A DNA stretch of 64,000 nucleotides from Pseudomonas asiatica (GTDB taxonomy: Bacteria > Pseudomonadota > Gammaproteobacteria > Pseudomonadales > Pseudomonadaceae). The notes under the pieces are model-generated. The model was not told where the DNA came from and did not search any database. It worked only from the letters and a program-made list of their open reading frames with translations. Position 1 is the first letter of the stretch; each line of letters starts with the position of its first letter. The DNA is taken from positions 4,468,001-4,532,000 of the forward strand of contig NZ_CP157874.1 of NCBI RefSeq assembly GCF_040214835.1, written 5' to 3'. This document shows, one piece after another, positions 1-9,704 of this stretch. The translations under genes and the position numbers were made by a program.

Positions 1-527
1 GCGACGAACGCCTCCACTTCGCCCGGAGTAATCACGAACAGGCCATTGGGCTTGCGCCAGTCACTGGCGATCTTGGCCAGGAACTTGTTCGGCGCCACAC
101 CGGCCGAGACAGTGATATGCAGGGTGCGGGCGACGCGCCGGCGGATATCCTCGGCAATGCGCGTGGCGCTGCCCGAATACCACTGGCTGTCGCTCACATC
201 CAGGTAGGCCTCGTCCAGCGACAGTGGCTCGATCAACTCGGTGTAGTCGCGGAAGATCGTGTGGATTTCCCGCGAGGCCTCACGGTAGGCCTCGAAGCGC
301 GGCTTGACGATCAGCAGGTCCGGGCACAGCTTCAGGGCGTGCCGCGACGACATGGCCGAACGCACGCCGTAGGCACGCGCTTCATAGTTGCAGGTGGCGA
401 TCACCCCACGGTGGTCGGCCGAGCCCCCCACCGCCATGGGCCGACCGGCCAGGCGCGGGTCGTCACGCATTTCGATCGCGGCATAAAAGCAATCGCAGTC
501 GACGTGGATGATCTTGCGCAAGGACAT
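1..527 (-). CDS. dinB: DNA polymerase IV (partial, C-terminus outside window)
   Basis: Y-family translesion polymerase used in the SOS response. The reverse strand from 527 reads [20 protein letters not shown], the palm motif with the metal-binding Asp and the steric-gate region. Further on it has the [10 protein letters not shown] and [10 protein letters not shown] motifs that are diagnostic for DinB. About 175 N-terminal residues (palm and fingers) are present; the thumb and little-finger domains lie beyond the left edge. The start is the ATG at 527-525. A LexA-type palindrome sits 16 bp upstream, as expected for an SOS gene. Confidence 0.96.
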   Translation of the reverse strand, partial: MSLRKIIHVDCDCFYAAIEMRDDPRLAGRPMAVGGSADHRGVIATCNYEARAYGVRSAMSSRHALKLCPDLLIVKPRFEAYREASREIHTIFRDYTELIEPLSLDEAYLDVSDSQWYSGSATRIAEDIRRRVARTLHITVSAGVAPNKFLAKIASDWRKPNGLFVITPGEVEAFV

Positions 528-542
528 GGATGACCGTCAGCA

Positions 543-558
543 CTGTAAATTCATACAG
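543..558. promoter_or_regulatory. LexA (SOS) box upstream of dinB
   Basis: The sequence CTGTAAATTCATACAG matches the LexA consensus CTGT-N8-ACAG exactly in both half-sites. It lies 16 bp upstream of the dinB start, where bound LexA would block transcription or initiation. Binding itself is inferred. Confidence 0.88.
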
Positions 559-700
559 ATAGTATCGCATGTGCCTTCGAGGCATGCAGCCTGTGCCCGG
601 CATTGGTCGATAATCGGCCTGAAAGCCCCGTCGCGCCTGAGCTGCGCGCTATATTCAAACGCTAAGAGTTTGAACAGGAAAGGTTTTTTCAGAAAAAAGC

Positions 701-728
701 TTGACACCCACGGGTAAATCCGTAGAAT
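701..728 (+). promoter_or_regulatory. Sigma-70 promoter of first initiator tRNA
   Basis: A perfect -35 TTGACA (701-706), a 16-bp spacer and -10 TAGAAT (723-728) end 13 bp before the mature tRNA. The same hexamers and spacing precede the second tRNA copy. Confidence 0.85.
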
Positions 729-741
729 TCGATCTCACAGG

Positions 742-818
<77 letters not shown>

Positions 819-830
819 GATTCGAGAAAA

Positions 831-858
831 GGCCACTGTTCACACAGTGGCCTTTTTC
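831..858 (+). terminator. Rho-independent terminator after tRNA-fMet copy 1
   Basis: A perfect 9-bp stem GGCCACTGT/ACAGTGGCC (831-839 with 844-852) and 4-nt loop are followed by TTTTTCTTTT. It separates the two tRNA genes into independent transcription units. Confidence 0.92.
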
Positions 859-912
859 TTTTGCGTCAAATAATGCGTTGAAAGAAATTTCAAAAAAATC
901 AATGACTAGCGC

Positions 913-940
913 TTGACACCCATTCTGAAAGCTGTAGAAT
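913..940 (+). promoter_or_regulatory. Sigma-70 promoter of second initiator tRNA
   Basis: -35 TTGACA (913-918), a 16-bp spacer and -10 TAGAAT (935-940). The layout is the same as for the first copy. Confidence 0.85.
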
Positions 941-952
941 GCGCCCCACTGA

Positions 953-1029
<77 letters not shown>

Positions 1030-1039
1030 TATTCGTCAG

Positions 1040-1084
1040 AACAAACCCCGCCTGTGTAACAGCAGCGCGGGGTTTGTTGCTTTT
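1040..1084 (+). terminator. Terminator after tRNA-fMet copy 2
   Basis: A 12-bp stem AACAAACCCCGC (1040-1051) pairs with GCGGGGTTTGTT (1067-1078), followed by GCTTTT. Confidence 0.85.
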
Positions 1085-1289
1085 CCCCTCCTGCTTTTCG
1101 TCGCCCCCAATTCCCCCGCCCTCCAGCCAACCCGCAGGCTTGAGAGGTCGTGCCCAGGATGAACTATCTTTAACCCTGCCAGGCCGCTGAAAGCGCTTGA
1201 GGCCGGAGTAACATTGGATACGTTTTCCTAAGGGACTCTCACTTGGCCACACCTTTCCCTCACCTCGCGCTGCAAGCCCGGGGCAATCC

Positions 1290-3932
1290 ATGACTTCGCA
1301 CAACCCCGAACCCCCGGTGCCGCTTGCCTCGGCGCTACCCGGCGCGGTGCAACGCCTGCCCTTGCTCGAACGCTTGAGCCGCTACCGCCAGCCCATCGGC
1401 CTGGTAGTGACCCTGGTGTTGTTCACCATGGCCTTGATCGCCTGCCGCCACCTGTTGAGCGAATTGGACATCTATGCCTTGCACGATGCCATGCTCAGCG
1501 TCCCGCCCCAGTCGTTACTTGGCGCCTTGCTGGCTACCGTGCTCGGTTTCGTTGTCCTGCTGGGCTACGAGTGGTCTGCCAGCCGCTATGCCGGCGTGAA
1601 GCTGCCGGCGAGCAGCCTGGCGCTGGGCGGTTTCAGCGCCTTTGCCATCGGCAACGCCATCGGCCTGTCGATGCTTTCGGGCGGTTCGGTGCGCTACCGC
1701 CTGTATGCACGCCAGGGGGTTGGCGCAGGTGAAGTTGCACGGATGACCGTTTTTGCCAGCCTGTCACTGGGCTGCGCGCTGCCGCCCCTGGCCGCCTTGG
1801 CGACCTTGAGCGACCTGCCGGCGGCGTCTGCCGCACTGGGTTTGGCGCCTGGCTTGCTGGCGGGTGTCGCAATAGCCGTGCTGCTGGTATGCAGCGTGCT
1901 GGTGTTCGGCTTGTACCGCCGTCGCCTGGCTGAGCAACCACTGGCCAACAGCCTGCTGGTACAACTGGGCCGCCGCACACTGCGCCTGCCTGGCGCACGC
2001 CTGGCAGCCCTGCAATTGCTGATCACCGCACTGGATGTCGCCGCTGCCGCCACCGTGCTGTATCTGCTGCTGCCCGAAGCACCGCCGTTCGGTGCCTTTG
2101 TGCTGGTGTACCTGCTGGCCTTGGCCGCAGGTGTGCTCAGCCACGTACCGGGCGGCGTCGGGGTATTCGAAGCGATCCTGCTGGCAGCTTTTGCCGACCA
2201 ACTCGGCGCCGCGCCGCTGGCAGCGGCCCTGCTGCTGTATCGGCTGATCTACGTGGTGCTGCCGCTGCTGCTGGCCTGCGTGCTGCTGCTGGCCAACGAG
2301 GCCCGGCGCCTGCTGTTCGCGCAACAGGCTATCAAGGCCGCTTCCGGGCTGGCCGCGCCGATCCTGTCGATCCTGGTGTTCCTGTCCGGGGTGGTGCTGC
2401 TGTTCTCCGGGGCCACGCCCGAGATCGACACCCGCCTGGAGCACATGGGTTTCCTGGTTCCGCACCGCCTGATCGACGCCTCGCACTTCGGCGCCAGCCT
2501 GATCGGCGTGCTGTGCCTGCTGCTGGCCCAGGGCCTGCGCCGGCGCCTGTCCGCCGCCTGGCTGCTGACCACCGTGCTGTTGCTGGTCGGCGCCCTGCTG
2601 TCGCTGCTCAAGGGCTTCGATTGGGAAGAGGCCTGCCTGCTGACCCTCACTGCCGCCCTGCTCGCCTTGTTCCGCCGTTCCTTCTACCGTCCAAGCCGTT
2701 TGCTCGAGTTGCCGTTCTCGCCGGTGTTTCTGGTGGCCAGCGCCTGTGTGGTCGGCGCATCGGTGTGGTTGTTGCTGTTCGCCTACCAGGATGTGCCCTA
2801 CAGCCATCAGCTGTGGTGGCAGTTCACCCTCGATGCCGATGCCCCGCGTGGCCTGCGCGCCGCCATGGGCAGCGCAGTGCTGCTGGCGGCCGTGGCCCTG
2901 ACCTGGCTGCTGCGCACCGCACCACCGGTGATCCACCTGCCTGACGAAGAAGAGCTGCTGCGTGCCAACCGCATTCTGCTGGCCTCCGACCAGCCCGATG
3001 GCGGCCTGGCCCTGACCGGCGACAAGGCGCTGCTGTTCCACCCTCGCGACAACGCCTTCCTCATGTACGCCCGTCGCGGCCGCAGCCTGGTGGCCCTGTA
3101 CGACCCGATCGGCCCGGCCCAGGAGCGCGCCGAAATGATCTGGCAATTCCGCGACCTGTGCGACCTGCACCATGCCCGCCCGGTGTTCTATCAGGTGCGC
3201 GCCGAGAACCTGCCGTTCTACATGGACATCGGCCTGACCGCGCTGAAGCTGGGCGAAGAAGCCCGGGTCGACTTGCGCCGCTTCGACCTCGAAGCCAAGG
3301 GCAAGGAGATGAAGGACCTGCGCTACACCTGGAACCGTGGCGGCCGTGACGGCCTGAGCCTGGAAATCCACGAACCCGGGCATGCCCCGCTGGCAGAGCT
3401 GAAGGAAATTTCCGACGCCTGGCTTGGCAGCAAGAACGTGCGCGAGAAAGGCTTCTCGCTGGGGCGCTTCAGCCCTGAATACCTGCAGCATTTTCGCATT
3501 GCCCTGATCCGCTTCCAGGGCCGCCCGGTGGCTTTCGCCAACCTGCTGGAAACCCATGGCAACGAACTGGCCAGCCTCGACCTTATGCGTGCGCACCCCG
3601 AGGCCCCGAAGCTGACCATGGAATTCATGATGATCGGCCTGATCCTGCACTACAAAAGCCATGACTACGCCCGCTTCAGCCTGGGCATGGTGCCGCTTTC
3701 CGGCCTGCAGCCGCGGCGTGGCGCGCCCTTGACCCAGCGCCTGGGCTCGATGGTGTTCCGCCGTGGCGAGCAGCTGTACAACTTCCAGGGGCTTCGACGC
3801 TTCAAGGACAAGTTCCAACCGGACTGGGAACCCCGCTACATGGCCGTGCCGGCCGGGCTCGACCCGCTGGTGGCACTGGCCGACACCGCCGCCCTGATCG
3901 CAGGCGGCCTGACTGGATTGGTGAAACGTTGA
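1290..3932 (+). CDS. mprF: MprF-type phosphatidylglycerol flippase / aminoacyltransferase
   Basis: An 880-residue inner-membrane protein. About 500 N-terminal residues form many hydrophobic segments, including the flippase motif HVPGGVGVFEA near residue 285. The C-terminal third is a soluble DUF2156 (GNAT-fold) domain that moves an amino acid from aminoacyl-tRNA onto phosphatidylglycerol. The family neutralises membrane charge and lowers sensitivity to cationic peptides. Pseudomonas homologues transfer alanine; the substrate here cannot be read from sequence. The stop overlaps the start of the downstream AcvB-like hydrolase, the same pairing as PA0920-PA0919 in P. aeruginosa. Confidence 0.93.
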   Translation: MTSHNPEPPVPLASALPGAVQRLPLLERLSRYRQPIGLVVTLVLFTMALIACRHLLSELDIYALHDAMLSVPPQSLLGALLATVLGFVVLLGYEWSASRYAGVKLPASSLALGGFSAFAIGNAIGLSMLSGGSVRYRLYARQGVGAGEVARMTVFASLSLGCALPPLAALATLSDLPAASAALGLAPGLLAGVAIAVLLVCSVLVFGLYRRRLAEQPLANSLLVQLGRRTLRLPGARLAALQLLITALDVAAAATVLYLLLPEAPPFGAFVLVYLLALAAGVLSHVPGGVGVFEAILLAAFADQLGAAPLAAALLLYRLIYVVLPLLLACVLLLANEARRLLFAQQAIKAASGLAAPILSILVFLSGVVLLFSGATPEIDTRLEHMGFLVPHRLIDASHFGASLIGVLCLLLAQGLRRRLSAAWLLTTVLLLVGALLSLLKGFDWEEACLLTLTAALLALFRRSFYRPSRLLELPFSPVFLVASACVVGASVWLLLFAYQDVPYSHQLWWQFTLDADAPRGLRAAMGSAVLLAAVALTWLLRTAPPVIHLPDEEELLRANRILLASDQPDGGLALTGDKALLFHPRDNAFLMYARRGRSLVALYDPIGPAQERAEMIWQFRDLCDLHHARPVFYQVRAENLPFYMDIGLTALKLGEEARVDLRRFDLEAKGKEMKDLRYTWNRGGRDGLSLEIHEPGHAPLAELKEISDAWLGSKNVREKGFSLGRFSPEYLQHFRIALIRFQGRPVAFANLLETHGNELASLDLMRAHPEAPKLTMEFMMIGLILHYKSHDYARFSLGMVPLSGLQPRRGAPLTQRLGSMVFRRGEQLYNFQGLRRFKDKFQPDWEPRYMAVPAGLDPLVALADTAALIAGGLTGLVKR

Positions 3933-5224
3933 TGACCCGACGCTTTTGGCTGTACCTGCTGGTTCCCCTGCTGTTGGCCGCCCTGGGAGGCGCGCTGGCG
4001 TTCTGGCTATGGACCCGCCCGGCCCCCGAGGCACGCCTGGAACAACTGAGCATCAATGACACCCGCATCACCCGTGTGACCCCAGGCGTGCACCCCAAGG
4101 CCCGAGTGGCCATCGGTGTACCCCAGGACCAGGCGCTGACCGACAGGCAGCTGCTGGACCTGGCCCAGGCTGGCGAAGCGCAACTGGTGCAGGTGATCCT
4201 GCCGCCCAACGACTGCAACAAGCAGCAACAGGCCTTGGACCAGGCCATGGGCCAGCTGCCGGAGAAACCGACCCTGGTCGCCGGTATCGGCCCTGGCGCC
4301 TCTCAGGCGTGGCGCTGGCTGGCCAGCCAGAACAACGACAAGGCGCGGGCGATTTCCGTGGACTTCAGCCTGGAACAGCCCGGCTGCCAGGCAGCGCTGC
4401 CGAAGTCGGCCGCCCACGGCCACTGGAATGTCGCCTGGAACGACAACCCGGATGACGCCAGCGCCGCCTTCGTGCGCGACCAGGCCAATGCCGAAACCAG
4501 CATCAGCGACTACGACATTCACCTGCCACAAGTGCTCAAGGCCCAGCTGACCCAGGCCCTGGTCGGCCACGACGGCAACGCCCTGGCCATCCCGGTGGTC
4601 GAGGTGCCAGCCGGGCAGACCACCGACACGGTCACCCTGTTCCTTTCCGGTGATGGCGGCTGGCGGGACCTGGACCGCGACGTGGCCGGGGAAATGGCCA
4701 AGCTTGGCTACCCGGTGGTCGGCATCGACACGCTGCGCTACTACTGGCAGCACAAGACCCCGGAACAAAGCGCCGCCGACCTGTCCGAGCTGATGCAGCA
4801 CTACCGGCAGAAATGGGGCACCAAGCGCTTCGTGCTGACCGGTTATTCGTTCGGTGCCGACGTGCTGCCGGCGATCTACAACCGCCTGCCGGCCGAGGAT
4901 CAGCAGCGAATCGACGCGGTGATGCTGCTGGCCTTTGCCCGCAGCGGCAGCTTCGAGATCGAAGTCGAGGGCTGGCTGGGCAAGGAAGGCCAGGAAGCGC
5001 CAACCGGGCCGGAAATGGCCAGGCTGCCGGCCTCCAAGGTGGTGTGCGTGTATGGTGTGGAAGAAACCGACGAGAGCGGTTGCACCGACAAGACTGCGGT
5101 GGGTGAACGCCTGAAGCTGCCGGGGGGGCACCACTTCGACGAAAACTACCCGGCACTGGCCAAGCGCTTGATCGGCGAGATCGAGACGCGCCAGGGCAAG
5201 TCCAGCGTGGCTGAGCAGAACTGA
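3932..5224 (+). CDS. AcvB/VirJ-family periplasmic virulence hydrolase
   Basis: A 430-residue exported protein: the N-terminus has a short basic stretch and then a hydrophobic segment at residues 5-27. The C-terminal half is an alpha/beta-hydrolase of the VirJ type, with GDGGW, a nucleophile elbow GYSFG and a late GGHHFDENY carrying the likely catalytic His. Members hydrolyse aminoacylated phosphatidylglycerol, opposing MprF. The ATG at 3932 shares its A with the mprF stop (TGATG), so the two are translationally coupled. A TTG at 3929 is a possible but poorer start. Confidence 0.88.
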   Translation: MTRRFWLYLLVPLLLAALGGALAFWLWTRPAPEARLEQLSINDTRITRVTPGVHPKARVAIGVPQDQALTDRQLLDLAQAGEAQLVQVILPPNDCNKQQQALDQAMGQLPEKPTLVAGIGPGASQAWRWLASQNNDKARAISVDFSLEQPGCQAALPKSAAHGHWNVAWNDNPDDASAAFVRDQANAETSISDYDIHLPQVLKAQLTQALVGHDGNALAIPVVEVPAGQTTDTVTLFLSGDGGWRDLDRDVAGEMAKLGYPVVGIDTLRYYWQHKTPEQSAADLSELMQHYRQKWGTKRFVLTGYSFGADVLPAIYNRLPAEDQQRIDAVMLLAFARSGSFEIEVEGWLGKEGQEAPTGPEMARLPASKVVCVYGVEETDESGCTDKTAVGERLKLPGGHHFDENYPALAKRLIGEIETRQGKSSVAEQN

Positions 5225-5233
5225 TAAGACCTT

Positions 5234-5315
5234 GCGGCCCATTCGCGGGTAAACCCGCTCCCACAGGTACAGCGCAAGCTTTGAAAGCTATGCGGTCCAT
5301 GTGGGAGCGGGTACT
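5234..5315. repeat. REP palindrome pair between acvB-like gene and kup
   Basis: CGCGGGTAAACCCGCTCCCACA and, about 45 bp later, an inverted partial mate TGTGGGAGCGGGTA. This is the P. putida-type REP. It lies between convergent gene ends, where it may act as a transcript stabiliser or terminator. Confidence 0.8.
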
Positions 5316-5337
5316 GCCTTGAAATCTGTGTTGCACC

Positions 5338-7248
5338 TCAGATCTCGACCTGGGTCCCCAGCTCGATTACCCGGTTCAGCGGCAGGTTGAAGAAGCGCAA
5401 GTTGCCGTTGGCATTCTTCAGCAGGAACGCGAACAGGTTGCCCCGCCAGCGCGACATTCCCTCCAGCCGTGAGGCGATCACGGTCTCGCGGCTGAGGAAG
5501 AAGGTGGTGCGCATCGGGCTGAAATCCAGGTCTTCCAGGTGGCACAGCTTCAACGCCGCCGGCACGTCCGGTTCGTCCATGAAGCCGAAGTGCAGCAACA
5601 CGCGGAAGAACCCGTCGCCATAGGCCTCCACCTCAAAGCGCTCCTGCTCCGGCACCCGTGGCCGATCCTCGCTGACCACCGTCAGCAGCACCACCTGGCT
5701 GTGCAGCACCTGGTTATGCAGCATGTTGTGCAACAGCGCATGGGGTACCGCATCGGAGCGTGCCGTGAGAAACACCGCCGTGCCTTCGACCCGGTGCGGC
5801 GGCTGAATGCGGATACTGCTGATGAACAGCTGCAGCGGCAGCGCGCCTTCGTCGATACGCTCCATCAGGATCTGCTTGCCGCGCTTCCAGGTGCTCATCA
5901 ACAGGAACAGCACAGCGCCGGCCAGGACCGGGAATGCCCCGCCCTGGATGATCTTCGGCACGTTGGCGGCAAAGAACAGCCCATCCACAAACAGGAAACC
6001 CAGCAGGATCGGCACCGCCACCACCGGTGGCCACTTCCACAGCAGCAACATCACCGCCGAGACCAGGAGGGTGGTCATCAGCATGGTACCGGTCACCGCC
6101 ACGCCGTAGGCCGCCGCCAGGGCGCCGGACGACCCGAAGCCGATCACCAGCAGCACCACGCCAACCATCAGCGCCCAGTTCACCGCACCGATGTAGATCT
6201 GCCCCTGCTCGTCGCTGGAGGTGTGCTGGATCTGCATGCGTGGAATGTAGCCCAGCTGGATGGCCTGGCGGGTCAGGGAGAAGGCCCCCGAGATCACCGC
6301 CTGCGAGGCGATCACCGTGGCCATGGTGGCCAACCCGACCAGCGGCAGCAGTGCCCAGCCCGGCGCCAGCAGGTAGAAGGGGTTACGTGCCGCCTCAGGG
6401 TTCTGCAGCAGTATCGCGCCCTGGCCAAAGTAGTTGAGCACCAGCGCCGGCAGCACCAGGACGAACCAGGCGCGGGCGATCGGCTTGCGCCCAAAGTGGC
6501 CCATGTCGGCGTACAGCGCCTCGGCACCGGTCAGCGCCAGCACCACCGCGCCGAGGATGGCCACGCCCATGCCGGGGTGAACCACGAAGAAGTTCACCGC
6601 CCAGGCCGGGTTGAATGCCTTGAGCACTTCGGGGCTCTGCGAGATGCCATGCACTCCCAGCGCGCCCAGCGCCACGAACCAGGTGACCATGATCGGGCCG
6701 AACAGCTTGCCGATCTTCTCGGTGCCGTGCTTCTGCACCAGGAACAGCGCCACCAGCACCACCAGCGAAATCGGCACCACCCAGTGATCGATGCCTTCGA
6801 AGGCCAGCCCCATGCCCTCCACCGCCGACAGTACCGATACCGCCGGGGTGATCATGCTGTCGCCATAGAACAGCGAAGCGCCGATCAACCCGCACACCAC
6901 CATCAGCGTACGCAACCTCGGGTAGGCCGCCGTGGCCCGCCGCGCCAGTGCAGTCAGTGCCATGGTGCCACCCTCGCCCTGGTTGTCGGCGCGCAGGATG
7001 AACATCACGTACTTGAACGACACCACCCACAGCAGCGACCACAGGATCAGCGACAGGATCCCCAGCACGCCGTCATGGTTGACCGGCACTCCGTACCCTC
7101 CGCTGAAGACTTCCTTGAGGGTATACAACGGGCTGGTACCAATATCTCCATAAACCACCCCGACCGCCGCCACGAGCAGGCTCAACGACCGCGTCGCGCC
7201 CTGCTTCCCCTCGTGCCCGCCCTCGGCGTGACTGCTTGCCTGAACCAT
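5338..7248 (-). CDS. kup: Kup-family low-affinity potassium transporter
   Basis: A 636-residue K+ uptake permease. The N-terminal motif [19 protein letters not shown] is the Kup signature, followed by about 12 hydrophobic helices to residue 460 and a soluble C-terminal domain. The start is the ATG at 7248, preceded by GGGAGTGG; upstream in-frame starts have no ribosome site. It is convergent with the AcvB-like gene and separated from it by a REP pair. Confidence 0.97.
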   Translation of the reverse strand: MVQASSHAEGGHEGKQGATRSLSLLVAAVGVVYGDIGTSPLYTLKEVFSGGYGVPVNHDGVLGILSLILWSLLWVVSFKYVMFILRADNQGEGGTMALTALARRATAAYPRLRTLMVVCGLIGASLFYGDSMITPAVSVLSAVEGMGLAFEGIDHWVVPISLVVLVALFLVQKHGTEKIGKLFGPIMVTWFVALGALGVHGISQSPEVLKAFNPAWAVNFFVVHPGMGVAILGAVVLALTGAEALYADMGHFGRKPIARAWFVLVLPALVLNYFGQGAILLQNPEAARNPFYLLAPGWALLPLVGLATMATVIASQAVISGAFSLTRQAIQLGYIPRMQIQHTSSDEQGQIYIGAVNWALMVGVVLLVIGFGSSGALAAAYGVAVTGTMLMTTLLVSAVMLLLWKWPPVVAVPILLGFLFVDGLFFAANVPKIIQGGAFPVLAGAVLFLLMSTWKRGKQILMERIDEGALPLQLFISSIRIQPPHRVEGTAVFLTARSDAVPHALLHNMLHNQVLHSQVVLLTVVSEDRPRVPEQERFEVEAYGDGFFRVLLHFGFMDEPDVPAALKLCHLEDLDFSPMRTTFFLSRETVIASRLEGMSRWRGNLFAFLLKNANGNLRFFNLPLNRVIELGTQVEI

Positions 7249-7334
7249 CGACCACTCCCGCAGACGGCCTTGCAAGGCCAGTAGAATTCCCACCTGCGCC
7301 CGGAAGCTTGGTACCCCTGACGCAATGGCCCGAA

Positions 7335-7367
7335 GCATAGCGCAGCGTTCGTGGATTTTCTGCTGGT
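7335..7367. repeat. Direct repeat, left copy, flanking the toxin-antitoxin genes
   Basis: It begins gcatagcgcagcgttcgt and ends tttctgctggt. Thirty of 33 bases match the copy at 8125-8157 in the same orientation. The pair brackets the two-gene toxin-antitoxin cassette. Confidence 0.85.
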
Positions 7368-7398
7368 GCGCCTCTGGCGGGTCACCTGGCGGTTACAA

Positions 7399-7725
7399 CT
7401 AAAGGTCCAGAGACTGCATGGGTATGCCCAACGCTGCAGCAATCTTTTCGCGAGTGGCCTTGCGTGGGCGCTCGGCAGCTTCCTGCTGGGCATACGCCGA
7501 CTGCGAGACGCCCAGGCGCTGGGCAACTTCAGCCTGAGTCAGGTCCAGATGCCTGCGCCAGGCAGCAATGGCGGTCATACCGTCCTTCACCATATAGCCA
7601 ACGACTTCATTGGGTACCAGGTCCGGTTGCGGATGGCTGGCGATATAATCGGCATACGGCAGCACGACGAAGGCAGGACGCCCGTCAGCATCATTGATGA
7701 TCTGTACGTTAGTAGGTGTGTTCAT
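7399..7725 (-). CDS. XRE-type helix-turn-helix antitoxin
   Basis: 108 residues. The N-terminal 40 residues resemble a Phd/YefM-like strand-helix segment (VQIINDADGRPAFVVLPY). The C-terminal half is a lambda-repressor-like helix-turn-helix, DLTQAEVAQRLGVSQSAYAQ. Its start (ATG 7725) lies inside the last 17 bp of the upstream toxin gene, so the two are co-translated. The toxin-first order resembles HigBA. It should bind the toxin and repress the pair's promoter; that is inference from family and order. Confidence 0.88.
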   Translation of the reverse strand: MNTPTNVQIINDADGRPAFVVLPYADYIASHPQPDLVPNEVVGYMVKDGMTAIAAWRRHLDLTQAEVAQRLGVSQSAYAQQEAAERPRKATREKIAAALGIPMQSLDL

Positions 7726-7963
7726 CGCGCTTCTTGACCTCCTCGATGCTGACAATTTTGACGCTACCGTCCCAGTCGAAAAGTATCCGGTAGTTACCCA
7801 CCCTGAGACGGTAACCATAATGGTGATTGACCAGCGCCCTGATGTTTTGAACGTGCGGCATGTGCATCAATGCCTGAACAGCATCGTAGACCTTTGACTG
7901 ATCAATCCTGTCGATTTTCCTGAGTTGCTTCACAGCTTTGCGTGACCAGTTGATCGTATTCAT
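7709..7963 (-). CDS. RelE/ParE-superfamily toxin
   Basis: About 84 residues with the RelE/ParE layout: an N-terminal helical hairpin (WSRKAVKQLRKIDRIDQSKV), then the strand core YGYRLRVGNYRILFDWDGSVKIVSIEEVKKR. Members either cleave ribosome-bound mRNA or poison gyrase; the sequence does not settle which. The start is uncertain: ATG at 7963, or GTG at 7969 giving two more residues. Neither has a strong ribosome site. Confidence 0.87.
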   Translation of the reverse strand: MNTINWSRKAVKQLRKIDRIDQSKVYDAVQALMHMPHVQNIRALVNHHYGYRLRVGNYRILFDWDGSVKIVSIEEVKKRDEHTY

Positions 7964-7977
7964 TTCCACGCCAGTCT

Positions 7978-7996
7978 TATAAGAAAACTATAAGAA
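7978..7996. promoter_or_regulatory. Candidate operator of the toxin-antitoxin pair
   Basis: TATAAGAA occurs twice, at 7978-7985 and 7989-7996, exactly 11 bp (one helical turn) apart and just upstream of the toxin start. That position and spacing suit autoregulation by the helix-turn-helix antitoxin. No experimental support. Confidence 0.45.
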
Positions 7997-8273
7997 TCGA
8001 ATAAGTTCAAGAAAAGGTTTCATCGGCGCAGACGAGGGTGACGGGCGGGGTCTATTGATTCAAGGGGAACAATTGCCAGGCTGTGTTTCGAGGTTTTGCC
8101 GAGCAAGCAACTTATGGTTGGCTGGCATAGCGCAGCGTTCGTCGCATTTCTGCTGGTCAAGCGACCCTGCGCTCGCTAGAATTGCGCACTTTTTGATCAG
8201 AGGCGCCAAAAGCGCCCGTCAAGATCGCCCCCGATTCCGGTCGGGCGACCTGCATTCAATACCGAGGTTAGTC
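7997..8273. other. Gap between toxin gene and rimO
   Basis: It contains the right copy of the 33-bp direct repeat and the rimO leader. No convincing sigma-70 promoter or small ORF was seen. The rimO frame is open upstream of 8274, but those codons have no family similarity. Confidence 0.5.
8125..8157. repeat. Direct repeat, right copy, flanking the toxin-antitoxin genes
   Basis: Mate of 7335-7367 in the same orientation, 790 bp away. The first 18 bases are identical and the last 11 are identical; the three mismatches fall between them. Confidence 0.85.
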
Positions 8274-9605
8274 ATGTCCACCACGCCCGCCACCCCCAAG
8301 GTAGGTTTCGTAAGCCTGGGTTGCCCAAAAGCCCTGGTCGATTCCGAGCGCATCCTGACCCAGCTGCGCATGGAGGGCTATGAAGTCGTGCCCACCTACG
8401 AGGACGCCGACGTGGTGGTGGTCAACACCTGCGGCTTCATCGACAGCGCCAAGGCCGAGTCGCTGGAAGTGATCGGCGAAGCGATCAAGGAAAACGGCAA
8501 GGTCATCGTCACTGGCTGCATGGGTGTCGAGGAAGGCAGCATCCGTGACGTGCACCCGAGCGTGCTGTCGGTCACCGGCCCGCAGCAGTACGAGCAGGTG
8601 GTCAACGCCGTGCACGAAGTAGTGCCGCCACGCCAGGACCACAACCCGCTGATCGACCTGGTACCGCCGCAGGGCGTCAAGCTGACCCCGCGCCACTATG
8701 CGTACCTGAAGATTTCCGAAGGCTGCAACCACAGCTGCAGCTTCTGCATCATCCCGTCGATGCGCGGCAAGCTGGTCAGCCGCCCGGTCGGCGAAGTGCT
8801 GAGCGAGGCCGAGCGCCTGGTCAAGGCCGGGGTCAAGGAGATCCTGGTGATTTCCCAGGACACCAGCGCCTACGGCGTCGACGTCAAGTACAAGACCGAC
8901 TTCTGGAACGGCCGCCCGGTCAAGACCCGCATGCTCGAGCTGTGCGAAGCCCTGAGCAGCCTGGGTGCCTGGGTACGCCTGCACTACGTGTACCCTTACC
9001 CGAACGTCGACGACGTGATCCCGCTGATGGCCGCCGGCAAGATCCTGCCGTACCTGGACATCCCGTTCCAGCACGCCAGCCCGAAAGTGCTCAAGGCCAT
9101 GAAGCGCCCGGCCTTCGAAGACCGCACCCTGGCACGTATCAAGAACTGGCGCGAGCAGTGCCCGGAGCTGGTGATTCGCTCCACCTTCATCGTCGGCTTC
9201 CCGGGCGAGACCGAGGAAGACTTCCAGTACCTGCTGGACTGGCTGACCGAAGCCCAGCTGGACCGCGTGGGCTGCTTCCAGTACTCGCCGGTGGAAGGCG
9301 CCCCGGCCAACGACCTGGGCCTGGAAGAAGTGCCGGACGACGTCAAGCAGGACCGCTGGGACCGCTTCATGGCCCATCAGCAGGCCATCAGCGCCGCCCG
9401 CCTGCAACTGCGCATCGGCAAGGAAATCGACGTGCTGATCGATGAAGTGGAAGAGCAAGGTTCGGTTGGCCGCAGCTTCTTCGATGCCCCGGAAATCGAC
9501 GGCAGCGTGTTCATCGATGGCGACCACGGCTTCAAGCCGGGTGACAAGGTGCGTTGCCGCGTGGTGGATGCCGACGAATACGACATGTGGGCTGAACCCA
9601 TTTAA
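8274..9605 (+). CDS. rimO: Ribosomal protein S12 methylthiotransferase RimO
   Basis: 443 residues. A radical-SAM enzyme that adds a methylthio group to an Asp of ribosomal protein S12. The N-terminal UPF0004 domain carries three cluster Cys (GCPKAL, NTCGF, TGCMG). The radical-SAM triad is CNHSCSFC (CxxxCxxC), and a C-terminal TRAM domain ends in [10 protein letters not shown]. The ATG at 8274 starts at [19 protein letters not shown], matching the family's N-terminus. Confidence 0.97.
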   Translation: MSTTPATPKVGFVSLGCPKALVDSERILTQLRMEGYEVVPTYEDADVVVVNTCGFIDSAKAESLEVIGEAIKENGKVIVTGCMGVEEGSIRDVHPSVLSVTGPQQYEQVVNAVHEVVPPRQDHNPLIDLVPPQGVKLTPRHYAYLKISEGCNHSCSFCIIPSMRGKLVSRPVGEVLSEAERLVKAGVKEILVISQDTSAYGVDVKYKTDFWNGRPVKTRMLELCEALSSLGAWVRLHYVYPYPNVDDVIPLMAAGKILPYLDIPFQHASPKVLKAMKRPAFEDRTLARIKNWREQCPELVIRSTFIVGFPGETEEDFQYLLDWLTEAQLDRVGCFQYSPVEGAPANDLGLEEVPDDVKQDRWDRFMAHQQAISAARLQLRIGKEIDVLIDEVEEQGSVGRSFFDAPEIDGSVFIDGDHGFKPGDKVRCRVVDADEYDMWAEPI

Positions 9606-9642
9606 TCGCGCTGGAACATAATGCCTGGCAGTTATGTAATTT

Positions 9643-9661
9643 GGGGCCGCTTCGCGGCCCA
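9643..9661. terminator. Hairpin after rimO
   Basis: The 7-bp stem GGGCCGC/GCGGCCC with loop TTC sits 38 bp after the rimO stop, between convergent genes. It has no U-run, so it may be Rho-dependent or only an mRNA end stabiliser. Confidence 0.5.
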
Positions 9662-9704
9662 TTGACGCTATCTGACAGGCATTACCGGGTCTGGGGCTTT
9701 TTCG

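Noticed and set aside
1764..4034. Open frame of about 750 codons opposite mprF
   Set aside because: Gln/His/Gly-rich translation typical of antisense frames; mprF on the + strand is well supported.
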